DNA of 56,590 nt. Origin: Gudongella sp051744365 (GTDB taxonomy: Bacteria > Bacillota > Clostridia > Tissierellales > Tissierellaceae). The stretch is from positions 1 to 56,590 of the forward strand of contig JBNJCX010000007.1 in NCBI GenBank assembly GCA_051744365.1, in the 5' to 3' direction. A model generated the notes under the pieces. That model was not told the origin of the DNA and ran no database searches. It worked only from the letters and a program-made list of their open reading frames with translations. Numbering within the stretch: position 1 is the first letter of the stretch; the number at the start of each line of letters is the position of its first letter. Below are positions 7,137 through 15,558 of this stretch, piece after piece. The translations under genes and the position numbers were made by a program.

Positions 7137-8489
7137 TTATAGATTTTCAATCTTTTCCAGATACTTCTGCATATCAAACTTTCTTTCCAAACCATTTGCG
7201 TTCATATACCTGACTTTTCCAAAGATAGCTCTTTCTTTCCAGCCCCTGTCATGCTTGCCGAAGCACCAGGCTACGCCTGTGAATCCGTTGGGATCTCTTC
7301 CATCAAGATTGTATTTGTTGTTAAGCAACAGGGCTCTACTAAAAGCCTCCTCTGGAGTTTCGCTCCACTCAAGAATTTTCTTTCCCCAATACATTCTCAT
7401 ATATCCATGCATTTTCCCGGTTACGAACATCTCCTGCTGGGCTGCGTTCCAGTAAGGATCATGGGTTTTTGCGTTTTCTAGTTCTTCAAGTGTATAGAGG
7501 TACTCTCTTTTATCATTAAGATGTTCACTAAGAGTTGTCTGAGCCCATAAATGCAAGGAATGGAAGGTATCGTATTTATCGTTGTAATATACAAAATTCA
7601 TGCTTAATTCACGTCTCACCACAAGCTCTTCCAGGAAGTCTTCTTTATTCTCATGTTCGACTTCAAGAAACCTTCTGTAGATATACAGAGGAGAAATCTG
7701 TCCAAAATGAAGATAGGGACTTAGGTTTGATGAATAATCAAGACCAGGCTCATTTTTCAGCTGGCTGTACTGAGACAGCTTATTTTCGATAAAAGCATCC
7801 AACAGTGATTTTGCTTTTGAGTTGCCACCAATAAATCCGTCTACTGGATCTACAGATCTGTCTATATCCAATCTTTCTAAAGCCTGATCAATGTCATCAA
7901 TGTTAAATTCATCAAATGAAAGCTCGGAATCCAGGGATGATAAGCTGATCTCAGATTCCACTAATTCACAGGTGAACTTATCCAGTATTTTAATTAGTTT
8001 ACTCCTAAGTGTTGCTGCAGAATATTCTTCCTTATCCGATGCAGCTTCCACTGGAACAATAACATCGGTTTCAATCTGTATGACGGAGCAAGCTGCATTA
8101 TCTGCAAGGTCGGTTCTCCATTCTCTTTCTAATCTCAGATAGCCTCTGTCAACAACTACAAGCGCTGCTGAACGAGAAATCTCAAGTGCTCCTTTTTCAG
8201 GAGAACTCAGCTCTATGAGCATTCTGATGTTTCTCTTTTTAAGCTCTGAAAAGACTTCACTCAGTCCTTCAAGCATAAACTTGTAATGTCTTTCATTTGC
8301 CTCTGGAAAGCTATCGGTAACGCCAAAGTAGACTATCAAGGGCTTCTCCAGTTCATTAGCCTTTCTGATTGCATACTGCAGGGCATGGTTGTATTCAACT
8401 CTTTGAGAGCTTTGCATCCAATAAACGACATATTGATTGTGTAGAATTTCCTTATCATTGAGAAACTTGATTCTTTCATCCTGAATCAT
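7137..8489 (-). CDS. phr: Class II CPD photolyase
   Basis: This flavoenzyme uses light to split cyclobutane pyrimidine dimers in DNA. The product has about 450 residues. The N-terminal Rossmann-like domain starts VVYWMQSSQRVEYNHAL, and the C-terminal helical FAD domain contains YSSNLSPYLHFGQISP and the class II signature block WNAAQQEMFVTGKMHGYMRMYWGKKILEW, followed by LNNKYNLDGRDPNG and GVAWCFGKHDRGW. The ATG at 8489 is chosen since GGAGG lies 8 bases ahead; two ATG codons further upstream (8504, 8495) overlap that site. It is a single gene facing the DUF3795 gene. DNA repair by light in an anaerobe suggests exposure to surface environments. Confidence 0.9.
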   Translation of the reverse strand: MIQDERIKFLNDKEILHNQYVVYWMQSSQRVEYNHALQYAIRKANELEKPLIVYFGVTDSFPEANERHYKFMLEGLSEVFSELKKRNIRMLIELSSPEKGALEISRSAALVVVDRGYLRLEREWRTDLADNAACSVIQIETDVIVPVEAASDKEEYSAATLRSKLIKILDKFTCELVESEISLSSLDSELSFDEFNIDDIDQALERLDIDRSVDPVDGFIGGNSKAKSLLDAFIENKLSQYSQLKNEPGLDYSSNLSPYLHFGQISPLYIYRRFLEVEHENKEDFLEELVVRRELSMNFVYYNDKYDTFHSLHLWAQTTLSEHLNDKREYLYTLEELENAKTHDPYWNAAQQEMFVTGKMHGYMRMYWGKKILEWSETPEEAFSRALLLNNKYNLDGRDPNGFTGVAWCFGKHDRGWKERAIFGKVRYMNANGLERKFDMQKYLEKIENL

Positions 8490-8626
8490 ATCCATGGCCT
8501 CCATTTAGTTGTTTATTGTATTTTATACCAAAAAACATGATGCATAAAGAGAATTATTAATTGAATTATAATTTTAGGGTATATACCACTAAAAGGATTA
8601 TCCTGCTAAGGAGGTTTGAGATTTTG

Positions 8627-9058
8627 ATGAACAGAATAAATATAATATGTCTGGGTGTAAGAGATATGGAAAGGTCTATAAGATTTTATCGCGATGGTCT
8701 TGGATTTCAATCAGATGAAAAAAGCAATAATCCGGACGTCATTTTCTTTGACACCTCAGGAACAAAGCTGGAATTGTATCCACTTAAACTTTTGGCGGAG
8801 GATATTGATGGACAGAATCCGCCTGTGATAGGGGAAGGATTTTCAGGAGTAACTCTTGCTTATAATGCAAAAACCAAGGAAGAGGTTAATGAGGTAATTG
8901 AGCTGGCTAGAAAGGCAGGTGCGAAAATTCATAAGGAGCCTCAGGATGTTTTCTGGGGAGGGTATCATGGGTATTTTTCGGATCCGGATGGTTACTTCTG
9001 GGAAGTGGCATGGGGACCGAATTTTATCTTTGACAGCAATGATATGATCCAGGTGTAG
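8627..9058 (+). CDS. Glyoxalase/VOC superfamily protein
   Basis: The 143-residue protein has two beta-alpha-beta-beta-beta modules typical of vicinal oxygen chelate proteins: ICLGVRDMERSIRFYRDGLGF at the start and GYFSDPDGYFWEVAW near the end. Metal ligand positions are only partly conserved. VOC proteins include glyoxalase I, dioxygenases and antibiotic-binding proteins, so the substrate is open. GGAGG lies 12 bases before ATG 8627; a TTG one codon earlier (8624) has better spacing and may be the real start. Confidence 0.8.
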   Translation: MNRINIICLGVRDMERSIRFYRDGLGFQSDEKSNNPDVIFFDTSGTKLELYPLKLLAEDIDGQNPPVIGEGFSGVTLAYNAKTKEEVNEVIELARKAGAKIHKEPQDVFWGGYHGYFSDPDGYFWEVAWGPNFIFDSNDMIQV

Positions 9059-9111
9059 CTAGATTATAAAGGATTGAGGAATCGAATAGACAAAGACGAG
9101 GAGAGATATAA

Positions 9112-9963
9112 ATGGAGAGAAAGATCAAGAAAAAGGTAACAGGGTATCAGACCCAGGACGGAGCTGGAGTCAAGCTTGTAAGGGTATTGGGCCATGAAAC
9201 AATAGAAGATTTCGATCCAATACTTATGTTGGATTCATTTGACAGCAGGAATCCCAAGGACTATATAGCAGGGTTTCCATTGCACCCTCACAGGGGGATA
9301 GAAACCATAAGCTATGTTTACTGTGGAAAGATGATGCACAAGGATTCTCTGGGCAATTCAGATACAATCAGTGATGGTGAGGTACAGTGGATGACAGCAG
9401 GTTCTGGAATACAGCATGAAGAGAAGCTGCCGGAAAGCGAAAGACTTCTTGGAGTGCAGCTGTGGCTCAATATGCCCAGGAACAGAAAAATGACTCCTCC
9501 GGCATATCACAGCATCAATAATTCTCAGATTCAAGAGGTTCCGTATGAGGGAGGAAAGGTAAGGGTTCTTGCAGGAACCTACAAGGATATAACGGGCTTT
9601 AAGTCCTCGCATCTACCTCTTGATTACTATGATATCCATATAGATGGAGGGGCATCAATTAGTGTGGATACCCCCAGGGAAAAATCCATTATGCTCTTTA
9701 CTCTTCTGGGAGAGGTAAAGGTTGCAGATGAAAAGGTGAAGGAAAAAACAGCGGTCAGATTGACCGAAGGAGACTCTGTGAGTATTTCAAACAATGGAAG
9801 TGCAGTTGCCCAGGTTCTCTTTGTAAGCTCAGAGGCTTTGAAGGAGCCGGTTGCATGGGGAGGCCCGATTGTTATGAACACACAGGAGGAGCTTAGAAAA
9901 GCTTTCACAGATTTAAGGCAAGGTACGTTTTTACAGGACGGAATAGATTACAGTGATAAGTAA
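9112..9963 (+). CDS. Pirin-family bicupin protein (first copy)
   Basis: The 283-residue protein has the pirin cupin pattern: FPLHPHRGIETISYV (metal histidines near residues 62-64), GEVQWMTAGSGIQHEE (third histidine and glutamate near 105), then a weaker C-terminal cupin. Pirins are Fe-binding; some have quercetinase activity, others act as redox-sensing co-regulators. The start has AGGAGA 7-8 bases ahead. It is followed after 12 bases by a nitroreductase-like gene, likely one operon with redox function. A second, longer pirin lies at 29645. Confidence 0.88.
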   Translation: MERKIKKKVTGYQTQDGAGVKLVRVLGHETIEDFDPILMLDSFDSRNPKDYIAGFPLHPHRGIETISYVYCGKMMHKDSLGNSDTISDGEVQWMTAGSGIQHEEKLPESERLLGVQLWLNMPRNRKMTPPAYHSINNSQIQEVPYEGGKVRVLAGTYKDITGFKSSHLPLDYYDIHIDGGASISVDTPREKSIMLFTLLGEVKVADEKVKEKTAVRLTEGDSVSISNNGSAVAQVLFVSSEALKEPVAWGGPIVMNTQEELRKAFTDLRQGTFLQDGIDYSDK

Positions 9964-9975
9964 GGAGAATTGTCT

Positions 9976-10818
9976 ATGAAAATAAACTTCAACATTGAAG
10001 AAGTAATAGAAAAGAGATATAGCGTTAGAAGTTATATTGACAAAGTTGTTGAGGAAGAGAAAATAAAGGATATTCAGGATTTTATAGATACGCTTGATAA
10101 TCCATTCGGAAAGAAAGTCAAATTTCATTTTCTTGATAGTGAAGAGATGAAAGACCAGCGAACTCTCGGTACCTATGGAGTTATCAGAGATGCAACGCAG
10201 TTTATTGGGGCTACAGTCAGGCAGGAAGACTTTTCACTTGAAGCACTTGGATATGAATTTGAGACTCTTATTCTGTATCTTGCTCATTTAGGTCTAGGGA
10301 CTTGCTGGCTTGGAGGAACATTTAATCGCAAAGGTTTTGCAAAAGCAATGAATGTAGAGGAAGGAGAACTTTTCCCCATAATTTCTCCCTTTGGATACGA
10401 CTCTGAAAAGAAACATATTAAGGAAATGGCTATGAGAAGGATGATAGATGCTGATACGCGTAAGGATTGGAAGGAACTTTTCTTCAAGGGTGATTTCCGT
10501 ACTCCTTTGACAAAAGAAGAATCTGGGGAGTTGGCCTTTCCACTGGAAATGGTCCGACTTGGTCCATCGGCATCTAACAAGCAGCCCTGGAGGGTCGTTC
10601 TACGAGATAAGGCTGTACACTTCTATGAGGATAGAGAACCAGGTTATAGCGACAGATTCCCATATGATATACAAAGAATTGATATGGGAATTGCAGCTGC
10701 ACACTTTGATTTATCAGTAAGAGAGAAAGGAATCACAGGACATTTTGATACAAAATCAGATCCTGGAATTGAATTACCGGAGAATATGGAATATGTATTC
10801 TCATGGATAAGGGAGTAG
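9976..10818 (+). CDS. Nitroreductase-fold protein (TM1586-like)
   Basis: The 280-residue protein begins with the nitroreductase motif VIEKRYSVRSYIDKVV, shows LAHLGLGTCWLGGTFNRKGF in the middle and RLGPSASNKQPWRVVL in the C-terminal half, the FMN-contact motif. The arrangement matches putative TM nitroreductases in which the domain order is permuted within one chain. Expected to be a cytosolic flavoprotein reducing an unknown acceptor. ATG 9976 is chosen because AAGGAG lies 8 bases upstream. It is co-transcribed with the pirin gene and ends in a strong shared terminator. Confidence 0.82.
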   Translation: MKINFNIEEVIEKRYSVRSYIDKVVEEEKIKDIQDFIDTLDNPFGKKVKFHFLDSEEMKDQRTLGTYGVIRDATQFIGATVRQEDFSLEALGYEFETLILYLAHLGLGTCWLGGTFNRKGFAKAMNVEEGELFPIISPFGYDSEKKHIKEMAMRRMIDADTRKDWKELFFKGDFRTPLTKEESGELAFPLEMVRLGPSASNKQPWRVVLRDKAVHFYEDREPGYSDRFPYDIQRIDMGIAAAHFDLSVREKGITGHFDTKSDPGIELPENMEYVFSWIRE

Positions 10819-10834
10819 TTAATTGATAGTTGCA

Positions 10835-10878
10835 AAGCAAGTGTCATTCCATGTGTTCTGGAATGACACTTGCTTTTA
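10835..10878 (+). terminator. Strong bidirectional terminator
   Basis: A perfect 17-base stem (10835-10851 with 10859-10875) around a 7-base loop lies between the convergent nitroreductase and agmatinase-like genes. The flanks are AAA and TTTT. The distal arm reaches to the stop codon of the minus-strand gene. Confidence 0.85.
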
Positions 10879-11790
10879 TCTGTTTTCTCTATTGTAATGG
10901 CCCCAACATTCAGTTATTATCTTTCTTGCAGCAAAGCTTGAAGTAAGTGAAGAATCAAGATTTGGAGCGACCTCAACCACATCAAATCCAATTACGGGAA
11001 GCTTGAATATTCCCCTTAGAAATTCCAATAGCTCCCGGCTTGTAAGCCCACCGAACTGAGGAGTACCAGTACCCGCAGCATACGCAGGGTCAAGTACATC
11101 GATATCTACAGTTACATATACATGCTTAAAATTTTTCATTTTTTCATATACCTCTTCAACAGTTTTGGTTATTCCTATTTTATGGAACCTACGTGCGTTG
11201 ATGACATTTACTCTGTTCTCCTTAATAAATTCCAGTTCGTTCATCTCAATGGATCTTATGCCTACGAAATAGATACTGTCAGCGCTTCCTACATTCTGGA
11301 GTTCAGTAGCTCTCCTAGCAGGACATCCATGAGAAAGCTTACTTCCGCCTAACTGGTCATTCAAGTCAAAGTGGGCATCCAGATGGATTATACCAAATGG
11401 CTCATCTAAGGCATCGTCTATCCCTTGAAATATCGGTATTGAGGTGGAATGATCCCCTCCCAGCATAGTAAAGAACTTTTTCTTTCTAACAATTTCACTG
11501 ACCTTTTCCTTTACTTCATCAAAAAGTGCCTCCTGGTCGACGTTTTGAAAATCTCCCAAGTCCATAACATTCAAGTTATCCATAAGTTCAAAATCCTCTG
11601 TTGTTGGTGTTATTGAATAGGTTATGCTTCTGATTGATTTTGGGCCGTCCTTGGCTCCATGTCTGAATGATGCAGCCCCATCATATGCCAATCCAAAAAC
11701 AACAATATCAGCTTCATCAATAGACAAATCGGGATTGTTCAAACCTGCCCATAAATCTTTGTCTTTTATCATATCATTTGTTTCTTTCAT
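10876..11790 (-). CDS. speB: Agmatinase/arginase-family ureohydrolase
   Basis: The 304-residue binuclear manganese enzyme shows all metal-binding motifs: GGDHS near residue 117, DAHFD near 139-143 with HLDAH, and DIDVLDPAYAAGTGTP near 222-230. Agmatinase makes putrescine and urea from agmatine; related members act on formimidoylglutamate or guanidino acids. The N-terminal region and spacing resemble agmatinases, but no speA is nearby, so the substrate is inferred. AGGAG precedes the ATG by 9-10 bases. It is a single-gene unit. Confidence 0.8.
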   Translation of the reverse strand: MKETNDMIKDKDLWAGLNNPDLSIDEADIVVFGLAYDGAASFRHGAKDGPKSIRSITYSITPTTEDFELMDNLNVMDLGDFQNVDQEALFDEVKEKVSEIVRKKKFFTMLGGDHSTSIPIFQGIDDALDEPFGIIHLDAHFDLNDQLGGSKLSHGCPARRATELQNVGSADSIYFVGIRSIEMNELEFIKENRVNVINARRFHKIGITKTVEEVYEKMKNFKHVYVTVDIDVLDPAYAAGTGTPQFGGLTSRELLEFLRGIFKLPVIGFDVVEVAPNLDSSLTSSFAARKIITECWGHYNRENR

Positions 11791-11956
11791 CTTCCACAGC
11801 TCCTTTGTATAAGATATACTTGCATCTTATCACAGGATACTAATATTTTAGGAAAGCTTTTCCAAACAAAAGACTTTTTGACAATACCTTGTTATAATAT
11901 TTGTTAGATGGATTTTATATTAATGATGGTGAGTATGAATAAAATTGGAGGCAATT

Positions 11957-12430
11957 ATGAAATCCTTAATAATTTACTATTCAGAGTACAAAGGAAACAC
12001 AGAAAAGATTGCCACAAAAATTGCCCACAAGATTGATGCAGATCTTTTAAATGCTAAGGAGCTTGATAGCAAAACTATTGATATTGAGAAATATTCTCTT
12101 ATAGGGTTTGGATCCGGAGTATATAGAGAAACAATGTCCCATAAGCTATTCAGAATTTCAGAAGGATTGAATCTGGAAGGCAAAAATGTGTTTGTATTTT
12201 CAACAAGCGGAATTGGTATGAAGTTCTACAACAATAGATTAAAAGAGCAGTTGGTATCTAAAGGAGCCATCGACAAAGGTGACTTTGCGTGCAAGGGCAG
12301 CTTTATTGCTTCAGAATTTACTGATAAAAAAATATTTGGGTTTTTCGGTAAACTTTCACATGGTCATCCCGATGAAGAGGATGTTAAGAGAGCGGAAGAA
12401 TTTATTGTGAGTTTAATGAATTCCATTTAA
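11957..12430 (+). CDS. Flavodoxin-family protein
   Basis: The 157-residue protein begins KSLIIYYSEYKGNTEKIA, the FMN phosphate loop (T/S-x-T-G-N-T type, here SEYKGNTEK), followed by GFGSGVYRETMSH and VFVFSTSGIG. It is an electron-carrying flavodoxin or a protoporphyrinogen-oxidase-like (HemG-like) flavodoxin. GGAGG lies 5 bases before ATG 11957. It stands 23 bases before the amidohydrolase gene and is probably transcribed with it. Confidence 0.82.
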   Translation: MKSLIIYYSEYKGNTEKIATKIAHKIDADLLNAKELDSKTIDIEKYSLIGFGSGVYRETMSHKLFRISEGLNLEGKNVFVFSTSGIGMKFYNNRLKEQLVSKGAIDKGDFACKGSFIASEFTDKKIFGFFGKLSHGHPDEEDVKRAEEFIVSLMNSI

Positions 12431-12453
12431 AATACATGAATCAGGAGGGTAAA

Positions 12454-13632
12454 ATGACTGACTATACTGAAATGGCAAAGAAGATTAATGATGAAATAAT
12501 TGGGAACAGGAGGGCTTTACATCAATTCCCTGAAACTGGATTTCAACTTGACCGGACTATTGAATTTGTTGAGAAGAAATTAAAGGAATATGGAATTGAG
12601 CCTGTTAGAGTCGGAAAAGCTGGAATCTCAGCAACAGTAGGAAAGACAGGAAAGACGGTATTACTTAGAGCTGATATGGATGCACTGCCTATGAAGGAGG
12701 AAACAGAGTTGCCATTTGCATCAGAGAATGATTTCTGCCATTCATGCGGTCACGATGCACATACGGCAATGTTGCTGGGAGCTGCAAGGATTTTAAAGGA
12801 GAATGAGGAGAATCTAGAGGGAACAGTAAAGCTTATGTTTCAGCCTGCTGAGGAACTGCTTGCAGGTGCTAAGGATATGATAGAAGCTGGGATCCTCCAC
12901 AATCCAGAGGTGGACGCAGCAATTGCGATGCATATCTATGTAGGCAATGAAATATCCAAAACCGGTACTATCTCGTATGCAAGGGGAGCGGCACTTTTCT
13001 CTGGAGATGCAATAAAAATTTATGTAAAGGGAAAAAATGCTCACGGAAGCACTCCGGACAAGGGAATTGATGCAATAAGCATTGCAGCGCATATTGTAAT
13101 TGCTCTTCAGCAGATTATTGCAAGGGAAGTCCCCACAGAGGACCAGGCAGTAGTGATAGTAGGGAAAATAAGCGGTGGAGATACTGTTAATACCCTTGCT
13201 GGGAATGCGGAGCTTGAGGTATCAGTAAGGGCTACAACAGAGGAGAAACGGGAGTATCTTAAGGCCAGGGTAAAGGAAATATCTGAAAATGTTGCACGAA
13301 CCTACAACGGCGAAGCTAAGGTTGAGTTCTGGTATGGTATGGGCCCGTTATACAACGATCCTGAATTGACAGACGAAATTGTGGGATACTGTGGAGAAAT
13401 AATTGGGGAGGATAATTTGAATATAATTCCCATTGCAGTTGGGACAGAGGACTTTACATCTGTTGCAGCTGAGGTTCCGGGAGTTATGATAAATCTTGGG
13501 GTGGGCAGTGTGGAGGAGGGATATAGCCTATCCATACACAATCCCGGGATGGTGTTGAATGAGGAAGCCCTGCACATTGGATCAGCCCTTTATGCCCATA
13601 GTGCAACCAGATATCTTATGAAGAAAGCATAA
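12454..13632 (+). CDS. M20 family amidohydrolase
   Basis: The 392-residue zinc-dependent enzyme has the M20D pattern: RRALHQFPETGFQL, LLRADMDALPM, HSCGHDAHTAMLLGAA (metal ligands Cys/His/Asp), FQPAEELLAGAKDMIEAG and a C-terminal GTEDFT segment. Such enzymes remove acyl groups from amino acids or peptides (hippurate, N-acetyl-diaminopimelate, indole-acetyl-amino acids). The substrate cannot be fixed. ATG 12454 is chosen because GGAGGG stands 4 bases before it; an ATG at 12436 lies upstream of this site. Its 3' end overlaps a broken convergent lipoprotein gene by about 43 bases. Confidence 0.88.
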   Translation: MTDYTEMAKKINDEIIGNRRALHQFPETGFQLDRTIEFVEKKLKEYGIEPVRVGKAGISATVGKTGKTVLLRADMDALPMKEETELPFASENDFCHSCGHDAHTAMLLGAARILKENEENLEGTVKLMFQPAEELLAGAKDMIEAGILHNPEVDAAIAMHIYVGNEISKTGTISYARGAALFSGDAIKIYVKGKNAHGSTPDKGIDAISIAAHIVIALQQIIAREVPTEDQAVVIVGKISGGDTVNTLAGNAELEVSVRATTEEKREYLKARVKEISENVARTYNGEAKVEFWYGMGPLYNDPELTDEIVGYCGEIIGEDNLNIIPIAVGTEDFTSVAAEVPGVMINLGVGSVEEGYSLSIHNPGMVLNEEALHIGSALYAHSATRYLMKKA

Positions 13633-13927
13633 TAATTATATGGCTCAATTCCAATATAATACAGAATTGCTCCTCCTCTGTAATATACATCTCCATCCTG
13701 GTTTATGGTGTCAAGTATAACCTTATAGGTTACCAGCTGAGGGGCGATGTAATCCTCAATCTCAACAACTGGTTGGGGCTCTGGTACAAATAAATCCTCA
13801 TTAGGTTCAGTTATTTCGGTTAAGGGTTCTACAGCTGACTCAGTGGTTTTTTGCCGGAACATCCAGCAAGAAACACTCTCAGTATACTAAAGGTAACAAC
13901 AACTGCAATTAATCTTCTGTTATACAT
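13590..13927 (-). pseudogene. Frameshifted lipoprotein gene
   Basis: GGAGGTGAAGTT precedes an ATG (13927) that encodes a signal peptide with lipobox FLAGC. The frame breaks right after CSGKK at an A6 run (about 13850); adding one A continues into TTESAVEPLTEITEPNED, then a proline/glutamate linker and a domain with DGDVYYRGGAILYY. The total length of 338 bases is one short of a multiple of three, consistent with one lost base. The joined protein would have 112 residues. The 3' end runs into the amidohydrolase gene, so the C-terminus may also be truncated. Family unknown. Confidence 0.6.
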
Positions 13928-13941
13928 AACTTCACCTCCAT

Positions 13942-13978
13942 ATGCTAAAATTTTAGCATGATGAAGTAAAATCGTAAA
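13942..13978 (-). promoter_or_regulatory. Promoter and 18-bp palindrome of the lipoprotein gene
   Basis: On the minus strand TTTACG (13978-13973) and TAAAAT (13955-13950) are 17 bases apart. A perfect palindrome, ATGCTAAAATTTTAGCAT, spans 13942-13959 and covers the -10 box, as expected for a repressor operator. Confidence 0.5.
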
Positions 13979-14139
13979 CAGAATAATATCCAGTTGACAC
14001 AAATAGTGACAGCGATGAAATCTTCTGCCTCGTTGTTTATTAATCTGATACAATAACTTTCATTATGTATTGCTATAATATAGAATATAGACATTAGGCA
14101 ATCTTATTATTTCCAAGATTACTTTAGGAGATGAATTAT

Positions 14140-14643
14140 ATGATTATAGCTGAAACAAAAAGACTTAGGCTCAGACTCCTTGGAAAAGAGGATATAGATG
14201 ATTTAATGGAAATATGGGGAGATTCTGAAACCATGAAATACTGTGGGGGAGCAGGTACAAGGGATCAGGAGATCCGGTCTCTTAACTACTACATTAATCA
14301 GCAGGAGGAAAGGGGATTTTCTCCATATGCAGTAGAGCTTAAAGGTAATGGCGAGCTAATTGGTGTATGTGGATTCAACCCGCCTACAAAGGAATGCGAT
14401 GCGGAGCTTATGTACCACTTTAAAAGGTCTTACTGGAGTAATGGATATGCATCAGAAGCTGTAAAAGGATGTCTTCATTATGCAAAGGACAATGCACCTA
14501 TAAAAGTCGTTGGTGCACTTGTTGATAAAGAAAACCCAGCATCAGCAAAGGTTTTGGCAAAATCAGGATTCCAATTTATGGGTATGGAGTGGTGTGATGA
14601 TACAAAACAAGAAGAAGAATATTACAGCAAAGAGCTGGAATAA
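14140..14643 (+). CDS. GNAT N-acetyltransferase (RimJ/RimL type)
   Basis: The 167-residue protein starts IIAETKRLRLRLLGKEDIDDL, a typical RimJ/RimL-type opening, and has the acetyl-CoA region around YHFKRSYWSNGYASEAVKGCL and a C-terminal KENPASAKVLAKSGFQFMG. Such enzymes acetylate protein N-termini or small amines. AGGAG stands 9 bases before ATG 14140, better than the ATG at 14131 which abuts it. It is followed by a REP-like scrap and the B3/4 gene. Confidence 0.82.
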   Translation: MIIAETKRLRLRLLGKEDIDDLMEIWGDSETMKYCGGAGTRDQEIRSLNYYINQQEERGFSPYAVELKGNGELIGVCGFNPPTKECDAELMYHFKRSYWSNGYASEAVKGCLHYAKDNAPIKVVGALVDKENPASAKVLAKSGFQFMGMEWCDDTKQEEEYYSKELE

Positions 14644-14656
14644 AATGGGTAAAATT

Positions 14657-14696
14657 GGTACCGTCCCCAATCGACCATAGATTACCCAATCGACCA
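14657..14696. repeat. REP-like scrap with GGTACCGTCCCC and a direct repeat
   Basis: GGTACCGTCCCC (14657-14668) is the reverse complement of a GGGGACGGTACC core similar to those at 19503 and 45603. It is followed by CCCAATCGACCAT repeated twice within 30 bases. It looks like debris of a dispersed palindromic repeat. Confidence 0.4.
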
Positions 14697-14713
14697 TCAA
14701 GGAGGAGCTAGAT

Positions 14714-15421
14714 ATGAAAAGATTTGTTGTGGAAGATGAGGTCTGGGAGATTTTTCCCGATGCAAGAATTGGGGTTGTTATCTGTAATAGAATAGATAAT
14801 ACCATCAAGGATGAGGAAATGTATCTTGATAGGCTCAAAAGTGCTGAAAAGGAATCACTAAAGCATCTGCCAGATGAAAATTTCAGCGATAACCAGGTCG
14901 TCAAGGTGTGGAGGGAAGCCTTTCAAAAGTTCAAGACAAAAAAAGGTGCGAGGTCATCCATAGAAGCTCTCCTAAAGAGAGCCTATAATGGCAAAGGTAT
15001 AGGAGCGATTAATCCACTTGTGGATATATACAATACAATATCATTAAAGTATGCACTGCCCTGTGGTGGAGAAGACATTGATACTTTCGCTGGAGATAAC
15101 AGACTTGCAAAGGCTGTCGGAGATGAGGATTTCATAACCCTGGGGTCAGAAAAGAGTGAACCGCCATATGAGGGAGAAATTGTGTACAAGGACGATGAAG
15201 GAGCAATCTGTCGCTGTTGGAACTGGCGTGAGTCTGTAAGGACTATGCTTACAGAAGACACTAGAAATGCTTTCCTTTGTATTGAGTCAGTTGATCCTAC
15301 AAGAGCAGAAGATCTTGAAGATGCTTTGAATGAATTGTCTGAGCTTGTAAAAGAAAACTTAGGCGGAGAGTATAAGATTCATATTATAGATAATGATAAT
15401 AGAACAATAGAAATTGAATAA
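14714..15421 (+). CDS. Stand-alone B3/4 domain protein (tRNA-editing-like)
   Basis: The 235-residue protein resembles the B3/4 editing domain of the phenylalanyl-tRNA synthetase beta chain, present here without synthetase domains. Visible features are KVWREAFQKFKTKKGARSS, NPLVDIYNTISLKYALPCGGEDID and EIVYKDDEGAICRCWNWRES, matching the B3/4 family. In PheT this domain hydrolyses Tyr-tRNA-Phe; stand-alone versions are assumed to act on mischarged tRNA or amino acids, but that is not established. GGAGG lies 8 bases before the ATG. It has its own terminator. Confidence 0.8.
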   Translation: MKRFVVEDEVWEIFPDARIGVVICNRIDNTIKDEEMYLDRLKSAEKESLKHLPDENFSDNQVVKVWREAFQKFKTKKGARSSIEALLKRAYNGKGIGAINPLVDIYNTISLKYALPCGGEDIDTFAGDNRLAKAVGDEDFITLGSEKSEPPYEGEIVYKDDEGAICRCWNWRESVRTMLTEDTRNAFLCIESVDPTRAEDLEDALNELSELVKENLGGEYKIHIIDNDNRTIEIE

Positions 15422-15430
15422 AACTTCGAA

Positions 15431-15461
15431 TAAGCATTCAGAGTAGAACTGGATGCTTTTC
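15431..15461 (+). terminator. Rho-independent terminator
   Basis: AAGCATTCAG pairs with CTGGATGCTT (one G-U pair), followed by TTCG. It ends the B3/4 transcript. Confidence 0.65.
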
Positions 15462-15494
15462 GTTTGCGTAAAGTACAAACTATAAAAATAACTA

Positions 15495-15544
15495 TTGACA
15501 TTTAAAACAAACAATAATAAAATGTGTTTACATATAAAGTAAAC
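15495..15544 (+). promoter_or_regulatory. Promoter and GTTTAC-N7-GTAAAC operator
   Basis: TTGACA (15495-15500) and TAAAAT (15518-15523) are spaced by 17 bases. Directly downstream the inverted repeat GTTTAC ATATAAA GTAAAC (15526-15544) covers the start of transcription. It is a likely autoregulatory site for the HTH protein encoded 12 bases later. Confidence 0.6.
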
Positions 15545-15558
15545 AAAGGAGGATTATG

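Noticed and set aside
11880..11905. TTGACA followed by TATAAT upstream of the flavodoxin gene
   Set aside because: The boxes are only 9 bases apart, too close for a sigma-A promoter, so they cannot be used together.
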